Assembly: GCA_025917655.1 (NCBI GenBank)
Contig: CP084619.1
Span: forward strand, 558,001-622,000
DNA from: Chlorella sorokiniana
Lineage: Eukaryota > Chlorophyta > Trebouxiophyceae > Chlorellales > Chlorellaceae
Reading direction: 5' to 3'
Length of the DNA stretch: 64,000 nucleotides
A program made the position numbers and the translations under genes. The notes below the pieces were generated by a model. It was not told the origin of the DNA, ran no database searches, and worked only from the letters and a program-made list of their open reading frames with translations. Positions 11,540 through 23,337 of the stretch are shown piece after piece. Each line of letters starts with the position of its first letter. Position 1 is the first letter of the stretch.

Positions 11540-14500
11540 ATGAGTGAAGAAGCTGCTGCCAGCGGCGGCGGCGGCAGCGAGAGCTGCGTGCCTCCCGCCC
11601 TGGGTGTCAAGGTGCGGCTCGCCGGCCATGGGGGCGCTGTGGCTGTGGTTCATGCCTGGGAGTGCATCTTACACCGCCTGCTGCGCTCCTGTGTTGCAGG
11701 TGGGCGCCCGGCAGCGGAAGCCAAGCGCCAAGCGCAGCGCGGCGGAAGCCTTCAGCCCGCCCAGTGCCCCAGCCAGCGGCCGAGGCCGCGGGCGGGGGCG
11801 AAGAAGGCCAAGGTGAGCGTGCACCTGCAGCTGAAATCTGTGAGTTGTTTGTGCATGCGGCGCCATGACAGCTGCACCTCCTGAGCCATGCCTGGAGCTC
11901 GCCCCCGCAGGCCTCCGGCGGCGGCGGGCGAGTGCGGTTTGCGGGCCGCGGCCGCGGGCGCGGCGCCGCCGCCGGCTCGGCCGCGGCCTCTGCGACAGAT
12001 TTGACGGCGGTGGGGGCGTTTCAGGGTGCCGCACAGCCCTTCTTCATGCTGGAGGGGGTCAGCGATGACGACATGCCCGAAGACTTTGATCCGTCGGGTG
12101 CGTCGGTTTATTGCATGGGAACATTGTATGGGAACCCCACCCTTCGCGGGCACACCCTTCCTGGGCAGCCGAGCAGGAGACCGCACTGGCACGTGCGCTG
12201 TTGTGCGGCCGCGCCTGTTCGCCAGCAGTATAAACGGTGGGGTGCCCTGTGAGGGCCTCTGGCAGCGCCGTGGTGCAGCGCAGGCGCAGCCGCCCGGCCA
12301 GCCAGCTCGGCGCAGCACTCTGGTGGCATGCTGCCATGCCAGGGCGCCTTTGTTGAGCCCCACCCGCTGCTGCCGCCGCCGCAGACGGCGATGCCGAGGA
12401 GGAGCTGGGCCAGGCGCACGCGGGCCGCTCCCGCAAGCGCGCCTGGCAGCGCATCAAGCTCTGGCGGCGGCGGGCGGCGGAGGAGCGAGGCGCAGCGTGC
12501 GGGTGCGCAGCCGCTGCCGGGCAGTGCCAATGCCATTCAAACCGTCCTTGTTGTTTTCCCAAGAACGTGCATGGGCATCCCTCCTGAACCTGGGGATAGC
12601 AGGGTGGCTCCTGATCTTCGGCTGCTTCACACATGCTCGCGCTGTTCGTTTTTTTTATTGCAGCGCGCGAGGCGCGGGCGGTGGCCGAGGCTGCGGCAGA
12701 CGCGGCACGGGGGCCGCCGCCGGAGCCGCAGCGCGCCTTCCGCCTGCCCATGTCCGCTGTGCCCGACCTGCTCATGGTCTGGGAGTTCACTCAGGTGGGC
12801 TGCTGGTGTGACCTGCTGCTCCTGTCGTTCTTTGCCTTGCTAGCCGTGTTGTTCTGTTCTGTAGGCAGGTGCAAAGTCGCAAAACCTGCCATGTGTGCTG
12901 TCAATGTGCCGGCAGCTTTCTGGCGTTTTTGTTCTGAGAAGGGGGCGGTGGTTTTTTGGGGAGGACAGAGGCGCGCAGGAGTATGGCGTGATGCATAGGC
13001 TCGCCGCCCCCGCAGGCCTTTGGCGACCTGCTCCAAGTGCCGCCCTACTCGCTGGCGGCGCTGGAGGCTGCGTTGGACCCCGGGCCGCACCTGCCCGCCC
13101 CCACCGCCGCCCCCGCCGCCAGCCGCGGCGCCGACACCGGCGGCGCCGCCGCTGCCTCTGCGGCGCTGGGCGGCGGCGGCTTTGTCCCCCACCAAGCTTG
13201 TGGCGGCGGTGTGGGGGGAGGACGCGCAGCAAGGGGGCCAGCAGCCGGCTGTGGCGGACGCACCGGAGGTCCCCGCAGCGGCGGCAGCGGAGCAGCAGCG
13301 GGGCATAGAGGCGAGTGCCGCCGAGGAGGCAGCCCCCGCGGTTGCAGCCGCCACAGCCGCCGCACCCCAGGCAGCGGTCGCCGCCCAGACGGGGCTGTTG
13401 CAGGGCGATCCGGCCCCGCAGGCTGGCCAGCAGCAGGCGGCCGCTGCGGCTGCTCCTGCAGCCGGAGATGCTGGGCAGCAGCTTGCTGCTGAGGGTCAGC
13501 AGGAGGGGGGCCTGAAGGGGGCTCTGCGGAAGAGCAGCAGCAGCAGGCGGCTGGAGAGCAGCATGCTGCACAGCAACAGCTGGAGGAGCAGGCAGAAGTT
13601 GTTCGAGAGGAGGCGGGGCACGATGCCGGTCAGCAACCCTCGTCACAAGCGGAAGAGGAGGAGGAGGAGGACATCAGGAGGAGGAAAGTGAGGAGGAGGG
13701 GCAGGATGGGGAGGAGGAGGGGGAGGAGAGCCTGGGCGAGGAGCGCGCGCGCGGCGGCGGCGAGCCATGCGCCCGCGGGCAGCGAGGAGGCGTGGGACGC
13801 GGCTGCGCTGCGTGCGCTGGGCGGCCTGGGTGGCAGCGAGGAGGATGACGAAGAGGAGGAGGAGGAGGAGGAGGAAGACTTAAGCGACAGCGACGAGTAT
13901 GTTGGGGCTGACGACGACGACGACGACGACGACTTTGACATCGATGAGGAGGACGAAGACGAGGAGGCGCGCGCGGCCCTGCGAGCGGCCCGCCGCGGCG
14001 GCGGCCGCGGCCGCGGGCGTGGCCGCGGCAGGGGCGCCCGCGCTGCGCGGCTCTCTCAGGCGCGAGCAGCGGGTTGCCGGGGCGTTTGTGCTGCCTGCTG
14101 GGCTGCGGCATGGTTGTTGTGTCGGACTGTGTGGCGCCGTGCCGGGTGCGTCCAGCGGCCAAGCTGCTGATGTCCTGAGCGTGGATTCTTCTGCGCAGGG
14201 CGACGGAGCAGAGAGTCCCGCAAACAGCGAGGCCGCCGGCGATGGGCTGCGCTTTCGCATCACGCTCGGCGGGCGAGGCAGGGGCCGCGGGCGGGGCCGC
14301 GGGCGCGGGCGGGGGCGGGGGCGCGGCCGCCGCGGCGCCGCGCTGCCGCCGCTGCAGGGCCCCGCCGCGCCGCTGCTGACGCCGGAGCAGGTGCAGCATG
14401 CGCAGCGGCTGCGGGAAAAGTACGGGCTGGACGCGGAAGCTGCCCGGCGGCTGGTACCGCTGGATCGGGACTACGCCCCCAGCGGCGCGCTGCTGCGGGA

Positions 14501-17500
14501 CGTCTGCTGCGCCCTGCTGCGCCTGGCAGCGGGCGTGCCGCCGCCGCCGGGCCCGCCCGCCCTGAGCAGCCGCGCACCGCCCGCCTTCAGAGCGAGGAGA
14601 ATGAGGTGCGGTGCCGCTGCTGCAGCGCCGCTCCTGCTGCCGCTCTCTCTCTGTGCGTGGCTGCACGCCGCCCGTTCCTCCTTGCCTTTTCTTTTGCCAT
14701 AAAGGACCCTGAGCCGCCGCCCAAACAGCCCTCGCCGCTGGGCTCATCGCCTGCCTGCCGGCTGCATTCCAGGCCCCTCCCTTCAGTATAACCCGCACCA
14801 ACGCACGTGGGCCTGTCCCCCCCCCCCCCCGCCCCTCCTCTTGCCTGCAGAACCCGCTGCCGTGGACGGAGCGGGTGTGCAACGCTGTGTGGGGCGCCCC
14901 GACGCTGACGACGCTGACCGCGCCGCCGCCCTGCGCCTGGGCTACGGCGACTGGGCAGACATGAGCCCCGAGGAGCGAGTGCGGGTGGGTAGGGAGGCGC
15001 GGGGCTGGCCGCGGGGAAAGCGAGGGGGTGTGGAGAGCTAGAGAGGGGGACGACAGGGCTGGTTGTGGGGCAATGGGCTGACTGTGGAATCCGTGGGGGT
15101 ATGGGGGAGGGAGCAGGGAGGGTTGAGAGGCTGAACGCGGGGGAAGAACCGGTTCAGGAGCTGGGTGAAGGCCTGCTGGCGGCCCGTGCACACCTCTCTC
15201 TCCTGCTGCTTGGACAACCAGTAGCAAAGCGGCTTCCTAATGCCTGACCCGTGCCCCCCCTCCTCCCTTCCTCACCACAGCTGCTGGCGGCCCTTGTGCG
15301 GCTGGCTCTGGGCTCGGAGCAGCTGCAGGCGGAGCTGAACAGGCGGCTGGAGGCACTGGCGGCGCAGCGGGGGCCAAGGATGGCGGCGCCGGCGACGAGG
15401 AATCCGAGGACGAGGGGCTCCCAGCGGCGGCGGCCCCACCCCCAGCAGGCGGCCTGCCTTCGGGAGTGGCCGCCGCCTTTGCCGCCTCCACCCACCCCAC
15501 GCCCGCGGCCTCGGCGCAGCTGGGCGGCGGCGGCGGCGCGGGGGCGGTTGCCGACGACGCGGCCACCGCCGCCCGCGCCGGCTCCCAGGCTCCCGCCGCC
15601 TCGGCTGCCACCGCCGCCAGCTCAGAAGCGATGCCAGGGGCAGCCGCTCTGTGGGCCCCCAGCGACGCGCTGCTGCGGCCGCCGCCGCCGGCGGACGCGG
15701 GCGACTGGGCGGCGTGGATGGCGGCGCAGCGGCTGGGCCTGCGCCGCGCCCTGGGTGCCGACCTGCGTGGCCGCCGCTATTGGTGCCTGGGGCGGGAGGC
15801 GGGCGCGTTTCGGGTCTATGTGGAAGAGGAGGAGGGGCGGCTGTGGGGCTGGTACGAAGGTGCGGCGAGGGGCGCAGGGGCGGGGCAACCACTCTGGGTG
15901 CACAGCCTGGGCCAGCCACAGCCTGTGCACGGCGTGCGCGAGGTGCTGTGCTGTGGGGTCTGTAGTGGCAGCGGCGGCCGGAGCGCTGCCCTGCGCAGTG
16001 TGCACAGTGCCCTCTTACCGCAGGATGCCGCACCGCTACCCACTCAACCCCCAAACTCTCCTCCCCTCAACTTTATGTGCCCACAACTTTATGTACCCAC
16101 CCAATTCTCCCACCCACTTGTGCTGCTCCAGGCGACCAGATCCCGAGGCTGACGGCCTGGCTGGAGGCGGCGGCCATAGCGTGCGAGGCGCCGCTGCTGC
16201 GCGCGCTGCGCGCAGCGCCGCTGCCCCACGCGGCCGGGCGGCGGCGGCGGCCGCGCCGCCGCTCACGCCGCCGCCGCTGCGCGGCGCCTGCTGGCGGGGC
16301 CTGAGCTGGAGGCAGTACGCCTGGATGGGTACCGCTCCCTGGTGCGCCCGCCTTCCCCCTGCTGCATGTATTATGGCGCCCTTGTTGCTGCATGGTGCCA
16401 AAGGCATGCCAGCGGCTAGCCGGGACCCTCTAGCCTCCGGAAGTGTGCGCGTGTGTGTGGATGTGGCAGGGGAACGCGCAGTTGTTTCATGCCCCCTCGA
16501 GGCTGCAGCTTCCTGGCCCTGCTCACCACACACTTGCTTGGGGCGGGCTTGCATCCCCGCCGTCGTGCCAAGCTCCTCCCCTTACCTCCCCCTTTCACAC
16601 ACGCCGCGCCGCCCCCTTCCCCCGCTTCCACACACGCTTGCCCGCAGTCCGCCCCCTTCTTGCGTGGCGAATGGAACGCGGCGCGGGTGGGGCTGCTGGC
16701 GCCGGCGGAGGCGCGCATCGCGCTGGCGGTGGACGCCATGCTGGGGCGGTGCCCTTCTGGTTCAAGGTGGGCTGGCTGGCTGGCAGGAAGGGGAGCGAGG
16801 GGGTGCGTCAACGCTTGGTTGTTGTGCCTGAGCGGCTGTGGATGGGCGTGCCTTTGCCAGCCCCAGCCCCCCCAACCCACCCCATTCTTTCTCTCACCCA
16901 CCCCAAAATTGCGCACACACTCGCACCCTCACTCACTCCACATCCCCACACACCGTGCAACAGGGCCCCGAGGCCGCCGGCCACCACCTGGCCATTGGGG
17001 AGGCGCTGGCGGGGGCGGCGCGCTGGATGCGGCGCGCGGCCTGCTGGGCGCGGAGTCCTTCCTGTCGGCTGAGGGGGCCCTGGAGCCCGCCTGGGCGGAT
17101 GCGTGGCAGCTGCCGTGGCGGCGGTGAGGCCTGCAGCAGCCTGCCGTAGCCTGCCCTGAGCACCGGCTGCATAAACTCCTCGTCGGCTCTGGCCCCGCGC
17201 TCCGCGCTTGGCCCCTCCCCGGGGCCCTTCTTCTTGCAAGCCAGTGCGAGGCGTGGGCGCCCCCGCCCTGCCCCCTGCTGGCTGTCTGGCTGGCTGTCTG
17301 GCTGTCTGGCTGGCCCCCGCTCCCAGGCACTGCTCCCTCCCCCCCCTTTTCTGGGCAGGTCTGTGGCGACGTGCGGCGACGCGCGCGACCTGTTGCTGCA
17401 CACCGCCGCCCTGCAGCGCCACGTGCGCGCCTTCCCGACCTGCTGCCGCGCCCGGTGAGGCCGCCGGCTGGGTGGGGCGTCCGGGCTGCTGCCCAGGCCG

Positions 17501-19234
17501 CCGCCGCTGGCTGGCGCGGCCCCGGGTGCCCCTGGGCAGGCCTGTGGTTGTGCGGGGAGGCAGGCAGCGCTGGCAGCCCCTGCAGTAGCACGCAGCCCCG
17601 CTTGGGGCCGTGCGCTCCTTCCCCAGCCTCGATGACTTGTTCCTTTCTACCAGCAGCCCCCTGCCCAAAACCCCTGCCCCACCTCTCCCCCGTCGCAGGC
17701 CTTCCTCAAGTTTGCGATTGAGGCGCAGTGCCCCCTCACCTTCCCCTTCCCCGGCGACACCGTGGTGGTCATGCGCACCGGCCTGCTGCGCCACTTAGAC
17801 AGGCGAGCGGTGAAGCGGCTTTGGGAGGCGTTGTGTGTGTGCGTGCGGGTATCTCTGTGCATGGAAGGGCAGTGTGGCGAGAAGGGGCGACAGCTGCAAG
17901 GGGGCTGCGATATATAGCTGTGGTGGCCATCGGCGGCGGAGTACCGCCCAAGCTCTGCTGTCGCTCCGGGGCCGCAGGTACATGCAAGTGCTGGGGCTGG
18001 ACCCGGCTGATGGGGCGGGGCGGCGCCTGCTGAGCTGGCACCAGCCGCGGCGCACGAGGCGGCGGCGGGGCATCAGCAGCCGGGGGCTGGGCAGGCAGCG
18101 GTGAAGCAGGAGCAGGCAGCAGGCGGCGCAGAAGGCCAGGCGGCAGCGGTGAAGCAGGAGGACGAGCAGCAGCAGCAGCAGCAGCAGGAGCCGCAGCTTC
18201 GGGGACAGGAAGCAGCGGCTGGCGAGGGCATGGAGGTGGATGGGGGCGGAAGGAGTACAGCGGCCAGCGGCCGCCCAGCCTTCAGCCTCCGCCACGCCCG
18301 CAGCCACCGAGGCGACGGGCGGGGGGGAGGGCGACGACGACGGCGAGGGCGGCGAGGGCGGCACCAGCCGCGGCCCGCCGCCGCCGCCGCCCGGCCCCGC
18401 CCCGCGCGCCGAGTGCCGCGCCGCGCTGCAGGCGGCGTGGGGCGCTGCGCGCGGCGGCGGCGGCGGCGCTGCGGCCTGTGGAGCGGTACATCGTCAGGAG
18501 CGTGGTGTACCGCCGCCACCTGGCAGACGAGGCGTCCCTGGACCACGGCGTCTCCCTCATCCATTCCTTCTGCTGGCCCGTGGCCTGGCTCATCCTGCGC
18601 CCAGCCAAGTACGGCCCCGCACACCAGCTGCCCACGCAGGCAAGGCGCCTCCGCACCCGGGCGGCCGCCTGCCGCACACGCCCTCCAAGGCGGCGGGACC
18701 GCGCGCTGGAGCTGCACGACAGCGGCCGCGCTCGGCTGCGCTTGCTTGCCCTGCGCGCGATCAGAGACCCACTCCTGCCTGTCCCCCTGCCTGGGTACCA
18801 TTGTTTCCAATCTCCCCTCCCTCGTCGAACCTTATACCTAAACGTGTTGCCGCCGCCGCCGCAGGACATTGCCGTGCCGGTGGCCATCCACGCCTCCCTG
18901 CCCGACTACGTCGTCAGGGCGGAGGCCTACGGCGGCGCATGCGCGTGCGCTGGCAGCCGGGCGACCGCTTCCGCATGTTCTTCGGCGGCAAGATATCCTC
19001 CAAGACGCACAAGAAGGTCAAGACAGGTGGGGTTGGGTGGTGGTGGGTGGTGTAAGGGGAGAAGGGGGTGGGTGGCTGGTGGGGCGGGTGGTTGTCACTT
19101 AACATTATCTCCCGCCTCTACGCCCCTACACCATTCAACTCTCCACCCACCCTTCCCACCCACCTCCCCGCTTGACAAACGTGCACACGCAGCCCGCGGT
19201 CACCCAGCATGTTTCGCCTTTATCGCCCCCACCA

Positions 19235-19308
<74 letters not shown>

Positions 19309-22300
19309 CCCCAACCCCCAGGCGGCGTGTGGTACAAGGGCACGGTGCTGGGGCTGAGGGCGGCGCAGCCCGCGGCCGAGGCGCCCCCGAGCAGAAGGCG
19401 GCGTACGACCCCTGGGAGACGCTGCTGGTGCAGTGGGAGCGGGGTGAGCGCGGCGCAGCACTGTCTGACACACTGATCGCAGTGGCGACAGTCCTTTGTC
19501 ATTGAGCAGCCTTGGATGGTTGCATGCATGGTTTGCTGAGGGGTTGGGAGCACCCCTGCAACGCTGCCGGCGCCGCTGGCCAGGCTGCCTGCCCCTGTTG
19601 CTGCTCTCTGGGCGGCCGCGGTCTTGCCCGCAGGGTCAGGGATTCTTTCCTTTCCTGGATCCCTGTCACGTCCCCCCCCTTTCCCTGGCTGCCACAGCCG
19701 CTGCACTGCATCCTCGTGCTCCTCATCCTTCACCCCCCGACCCCCTGCTGTGCACCACACTGCCTCACTCTTTCACACCCCGTGTGCCCCCTCCAACACC
19801 CCTCGCAGCCCTGCCGGGCGAGGCGGAGCTGGTGAGCCCCTGGGAGGTGGAGGTGGACCCTGAGGAGGAGCGGCGGCGCGCCGACGAGGCACGCCGCGCG
19901 CAGCAGGCGGCGGCACGGGCCCACCGCGCGCGCCAGGGATCGCGGCGGTGGGTGCCCGCGCGGTTTGGGGGATGACTGGGGCCTGCTGTGCCGTCCTAGG
20001 GGGTGGGGGCTGGCTGCTGGGCGGGCAGGTGCCGCACAGAAGGCAATGGCCCTTCTCGCCCGTGTGTGCGGCTCTGTGGGGCGTGCGCCACACAATGCAT
20101 GTGTGCATGCGCCCACATCATTCGCGCTCGATCCTGTGATTGTGCTGTCAACCCCCCGCCCCCCCCCCCCCCTCCTTCTGTGTTCAGCTACGCGGAGGCG
20201 GAGGGCGGCGAGGGCGGCGCGGCGGCGCTGGCGGCGCAGGCCCAGCGCGCGCAGCAGCTGCTCAGCTACCACCTGCAGGTGCCTGCCTGCCCGCTCTGCT
20301 TGCTCTTAGTCGACCGCTGTGGGGCTGTGCCTGGTGTTTGGGGGTGCACACATGTACGTGTGTGTGGCACCCCACCGTCTGCCTGCCTGGTGCTGCGTGC
20401 AGGCGGGGCCTGAGGAGGAGTCGACCTTCAACGAGGCGGTGTACGGCCAGCCCCCGCCCCCGCCAGCTCACACCTGCCAGAGGCATCCGCCCTGGGGCCG
20501 CCGCTGCGCGGCGGCCCCGCCGGGGGGCGGCGCGGGCGGCGGCGGCGGCGGAGCCGCCGCCGCGCCTGCCGCGCCGCTGCGCCCGGGGCAGGAGGTGCCG
20601 GGCGAGGTGCTGGCTTCGCTGCGGCAGCTGCCCCCGACGCCTTCCTGACGCTGCTGTCCAACTTCTACCGCGGCCTGAAGGGCCGCTCAAGGTGCCCATC
20701 TTTGCGCATCAGGAGCTGGACCTCTTCACGGTGAGGCCCCCCGCCTGGCGGCGGCACCTGGTTGAGCAGGCAGGCAGGCGGCAGCCGTGCTGGCTTGGAT
20801 GAGGCTGCCCCCGCCCCACACACAACCATGAACCCCCCCCACCCACCCACAACCGCCATCCCCTCATCCACCCACCCACACCCGTGATCCCCCTCCCCAC
20901 CCACACCCACATAAACACACCCACAGGTGTTCTGGGGCGTGATGGAGCGCGGCGGCTACGAGACGGTGACCAACGCCAAGCTGTGGAAGGACATCTGCCG
21001 CTGCCTGCCCATCGACCTCACCGGCCAGACCAGCGCCTCCTTCAACATGCGCGTCAACTACGAGCGCTGCCTGCTGGACTTTGAAAACTACCTGGCCTGC
21101 GGGCAGGTGGGCGGCGCAGCGGGGGCGCGGCTGCCAGGTGGCGGTGTCTGTGTGTGTGGGGGGAGGGGGTAAAGGGAGTGGCTTGCTGTCGGCCCTCATC
21201 CTCGCTTTGCCGTGGGATGCTTCTCGCGACACCCATGTTAGAAAAGCAAGGAAGGGGGAAGGCACACGGTGACGTGGGTTGCCCCCCGTGCCTGCAGTAC
21301 CAGCGCGACGTGGCCGCCGGCTGCGGCCCCCCAGCGACTTCCTGACGGACCACACCAAGGTGCGGTTCACAATCCCCGGAGTGGACTACTCCTCCCCCGC
21401 ACCAGCCCGCCGCTTCGGCGGCGGCCGAGGCCGCGGGCGGCACGGCCACAGCGAGGCTGAGGACGAGGATGAGCCCCCGGCGCCGTGGCGGGTCTGGCAG
21501 GCGGGCGCGGCGGGCGCGGCGGGCGGGGCGGGCGGGGCGGGCGTGGGCGGCGGGGGCCCAGCCGGCTGGGCGGGCGGGGCAGGGGCGCGGCCGCAGCGCG
21601 GCCCCTGGCGAAGAGGCGGCGGCGGAGGGTCAGGACGACTTCATGGCGGTGAGCTGTGTGTGTTGTGTGGGAGGGGGGCATAGCGGCAGTCCATTGGATG
21701 GTGGCTACCAAGATGCAGTGTGGCAGGTCACAGCTGTCACAGCCTGGCGGGGGTGCTCTGTCGAGCCTGAGTCCCGGCTGCTCCCCATCCCCTGACCCCC
21801 CAGAGCATCGCCGCCGCGTTTGGCGACACATCCCAGCCCCCCGCCGCCCCCGCCGACGCGCAGCCGGCTGCGGCGGCGGGGTGGGCGCCGCCGCCGATGC
21901 CGCTGCCGGAGGGGGATGCCGGGCCCGCACTGAGCGCGCTGGGCGCCTTTGCCGTCGGGCACAGCGTGGAGCGGTACTGGCAGGACGAGGGTGCGCGCGG
22001 CAAGCCTTCTCTCCGTTCTCTCCCCGTCCCATCTGCGACTGGTGGCCCCTCGGCATGCAGCAGGGCCAGGCTTGAACGCTCGCTCCAACAGAGTTGATGC
22101 CGCCCCCGGGCACCCCCTTCCCCCTGTCAAGCTCCCGCCTGCCTGAACCCCCTCCCCCTCCCTGCTCCCCCAGGCGGCTGGTGGCCTGCCCTGGTGACCG
22201 GCTACAACGGCGTCAGCGGCGAGCACCAGCTGACCTACAGCCGCGGCCAGCCCGACGAGAGCTTCGAGTGGGCCGACCTGGGGGCCATGGGCGCGCTGGA

Positions 22301-22767
22301 GCTGCGGTGCGTGCCCTGCTGAGCAGCAGCAGCCAGGGTCAAGGTGGCGCAGCGCCGCCGCCGCCCCCGGCACACACATTCACGTGTGACCACACACGTG
22401 CACGCACACACTTGCGCTCTTGGACAGCGGCCGTAGGTGCGAGCCGGTTACACGCCGGTCTCACAACTTGGCCGGCTTCCCTGCTTGCAGGGCCCCGAGA
22501 GCAGCAGCCGGCAGCGGCCCCGCCCCCGATGCCGCTGGCGCAGGCACGGCGGCAACAGGCGGCCAGCTTCAGGCGGAACAGGCGGCGCGGCAGCAGCAGC
22601 AGCAGCAAGACTTTGAGGCGCTCCCAGCAGGCTTCGCGGCGCCGGTGCTGAGCGCAGAAGCGGTGCTTGCGATGATGCCCCCGAGCGTCGACGAGCATGC
22701 AGGGGTGGCAGCCCCGCCCGCAGCGCCGCCAGGCACCGATGGACAGGAAGGCATGCAGAGCGGCTAG
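11540..22767 (+). CDS. Very large chromatin protein: DDT, WHIM-like, cryptic Tudor, ARID and Tudor-like segments (or two abutting genes)
   Basis: Starts MSEEAAASGGGG at 11540 and ends GQEGMQSG at 22767, with roughly 20 exons. Order: RG-rich N-terminus; DDT domain across 12661-13090; long Ala/Gln segment and an Asp/Glu tract near 13845-13975; RGRGRG tract near 14275-14335; WHIM-like region to about 15860; cryptic Tudor near 17699-19947; ARID near 20630-21103; Tudor-like module near 21804-22306; Gln-rich tail. Such parts occur in ISWI-partner and SWI/SNF-type remodelling proteins, so a nuclear chromatin-reading role is inferred. Exons run on without a convincing intergenic gap, so I annotate one gene; a split near 17.1-17.7 kb or at the TGA at 18102-18104 is the alternative. 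Many single-base frame slips lie in G/C runs. Confidence 0.55.
12661..13090 (+). other. DDT domain exons of the chromatin gene
   Basis: The exon ending near 12795 reads LPMSAVPDLLMVWEFTQ and the exon starting near 13016 continues AFGDLLQVPPYSLAALEAAL. Together they match the DDT pattern of a leucine-rich helix with a conserved LMVWEF core and a following LEAAL helix. In characterised proteins DDT and WHIM segments together contact ISWI-type remodelling ATPases. The intervening intron is about 220 bases. Confidence 0.72.
14199..15860 (+). other. RG-rich and WHIM-like exons of the chromatin gene
   Basis: The first exon has an RGRGRG run and then LLTPEQVQHAQRLREKYGLD. A short exon near 14851-14982 encodes LRLGYGDWADMSPEERV when read in the frame that suits both splice sites. 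The exon from 15282 has LLAALVRLALGSEQLQAEL, and near 15725-15850 it reads LGADLRGRRYWCLGREAG followed by an acidic stretch and WGWYEG. The LG.D..GRRYWxLG signature is typical of WHIM2/WSD segments that follow DDT domains. Confidence 0.6.
17699..19947 (+). other. PHIP/BRWD-like cryptic Tudor exons of the chromatin gene
   Basis: The segment opens with AFLKFAIEAQCPLTFPFPGD and TVVVMRTGLLRHLDRYMQ, similar in layout to the GDEVxYxRxGHE opening of the cryptic Tudor of PHIP/BRWD proteins. A low-complexity Gln/Glu insert follows near 18100-18240. Later exons read RMRVRWQPGDRFRMFFGGKI (18940-19010), GGVWYKGTVLGLRAA (19321 on), DPWETLLVQWERGE (19405-19445) and LVSPWEVEVDPEEE (19830-19870). The WY.GTV, DPWE..xVxW and SPWEVE elements in that order are the family's hallmark. 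In animals this module binds methylated histone H3. Confidence 0.6.
19237..19306. repeat. (AC)35 microsatellite in an intron
   Basis: An uninterrupted 70-base AC run lies just before the acceptor of the exon that starts GGVWYKGTV. It lies in the position of the polypyrimidine tract, so length changes could affect splicing. Confidence 0.95.
20630..21103 (+). other. ARID DNA-binding domain exons
   Basis: The exon ending at 20730 has FLTLLSNFYRGLKGR and then KVPIFAHQELDLFT in another frame, after two one-base slips, the first in a C run. The exon 20928-21103 reads VFWGVMERGGYETVTNAKLW, KDICRCLPIDLTGQTSASF and MRVNYERCLLDFENYL. This is a complete ARID/BRIGHT helix-turn-helix core, with the GGYE and W..I motifs and the closing LxxxE helix, and it is the best supported domain in the gene. 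Confidence 0.85.
21804..22306 (+). other. Tudor-like module near the C-terminus
   Basis: Two exons join to read AVGHSVERYWQDE then GGWWPALVTGYNGVSGEHQL and TYSRGQPDESFEWADL. The pattern VGxxVxxYWxDxxxWxPaxVxxYxxxxGxHxxxYxxG is that of plant Tudor/Agenet-like readers. It lies between the ARID and a Gln-rich C-terminal tail. Confidence 0.55.
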
Positions 22768-23337
22768 CTTCCCTGGCGGCACCCGCCTGACATCCTAGTT
22801 GTAGCCTTGCCAGGCTAGTTGCATGTTGTTGCTGCCACCGGCACAACGAGTGGACGCATGGAAGCTGTTAGAGCCGCCATGCGCAGGCGTGGGAAGAAGA
22901 GCGGAACATGGCGCAGGTTGCGCCTGCATGTGCCCTATCAGCGGGATTTTGCGGCTGCAAGTTGGCTTTCCTCAATTAGCAGATTGTGATTCTCCTCGCA
23001 GCAACATTCTTGCCACGGAGCGGCCCTGGCACTTGCAGCTGCCCAGGCCGCCACAGCTGCAGCCGCCATGCAGCTGAAAGGCCTCTGACACTCCGCACGT
23101 TTCCCCCTTTGAACACATTGAGTTGCATCACATATACCATCACAATGGCACCGCACGCAGTGGGCTACATGCCAACGGCAAGCGCCAGCAAAACCCGGTG
23201 CCTGCAGACCTGACAACAAAAAACCGATACCCCGCGTTCCTGACAATAGCCGTCTCTCCTCTCACTAGCGGCCTTCGTTCGCCTCCCTCGCCAACCGGTT
23301 GCAAGAGCCACTGTTGTTGGCGGAGTCGTGTAGCCAG
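22768..23337. other. Intergenic; no gene seen
   Basis: About 570 bases between the chromatin gene stop and the chosen APS kinase start, both plus strand. It should hold a 3' UTR and the APS kinase promoter or leader. No repeat or RNA gene was recognised. Confidence 0.4.

Noticed and set aside
14841-15041. Separate short gene starting MPAEPAAVDGAG
   Set aside because: It is flanked by splice-like signals and fits as a WHIM-region exon of the long chromatin gene.
13674-15227. 517-residue minus-strand open frame
   Set aside because: Its composition is Arg/Pro/Ser low complexity, opposite the RG-, Glu- and Ala-rich exons of the chromatin gene, which have recognisable domains.
19172-19505. Plus- and minus-strand frames rich in His-Thr or Cys-Val
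   Set aside because: These are the (AC)35 microsatellite read in different frames, inside an intron.
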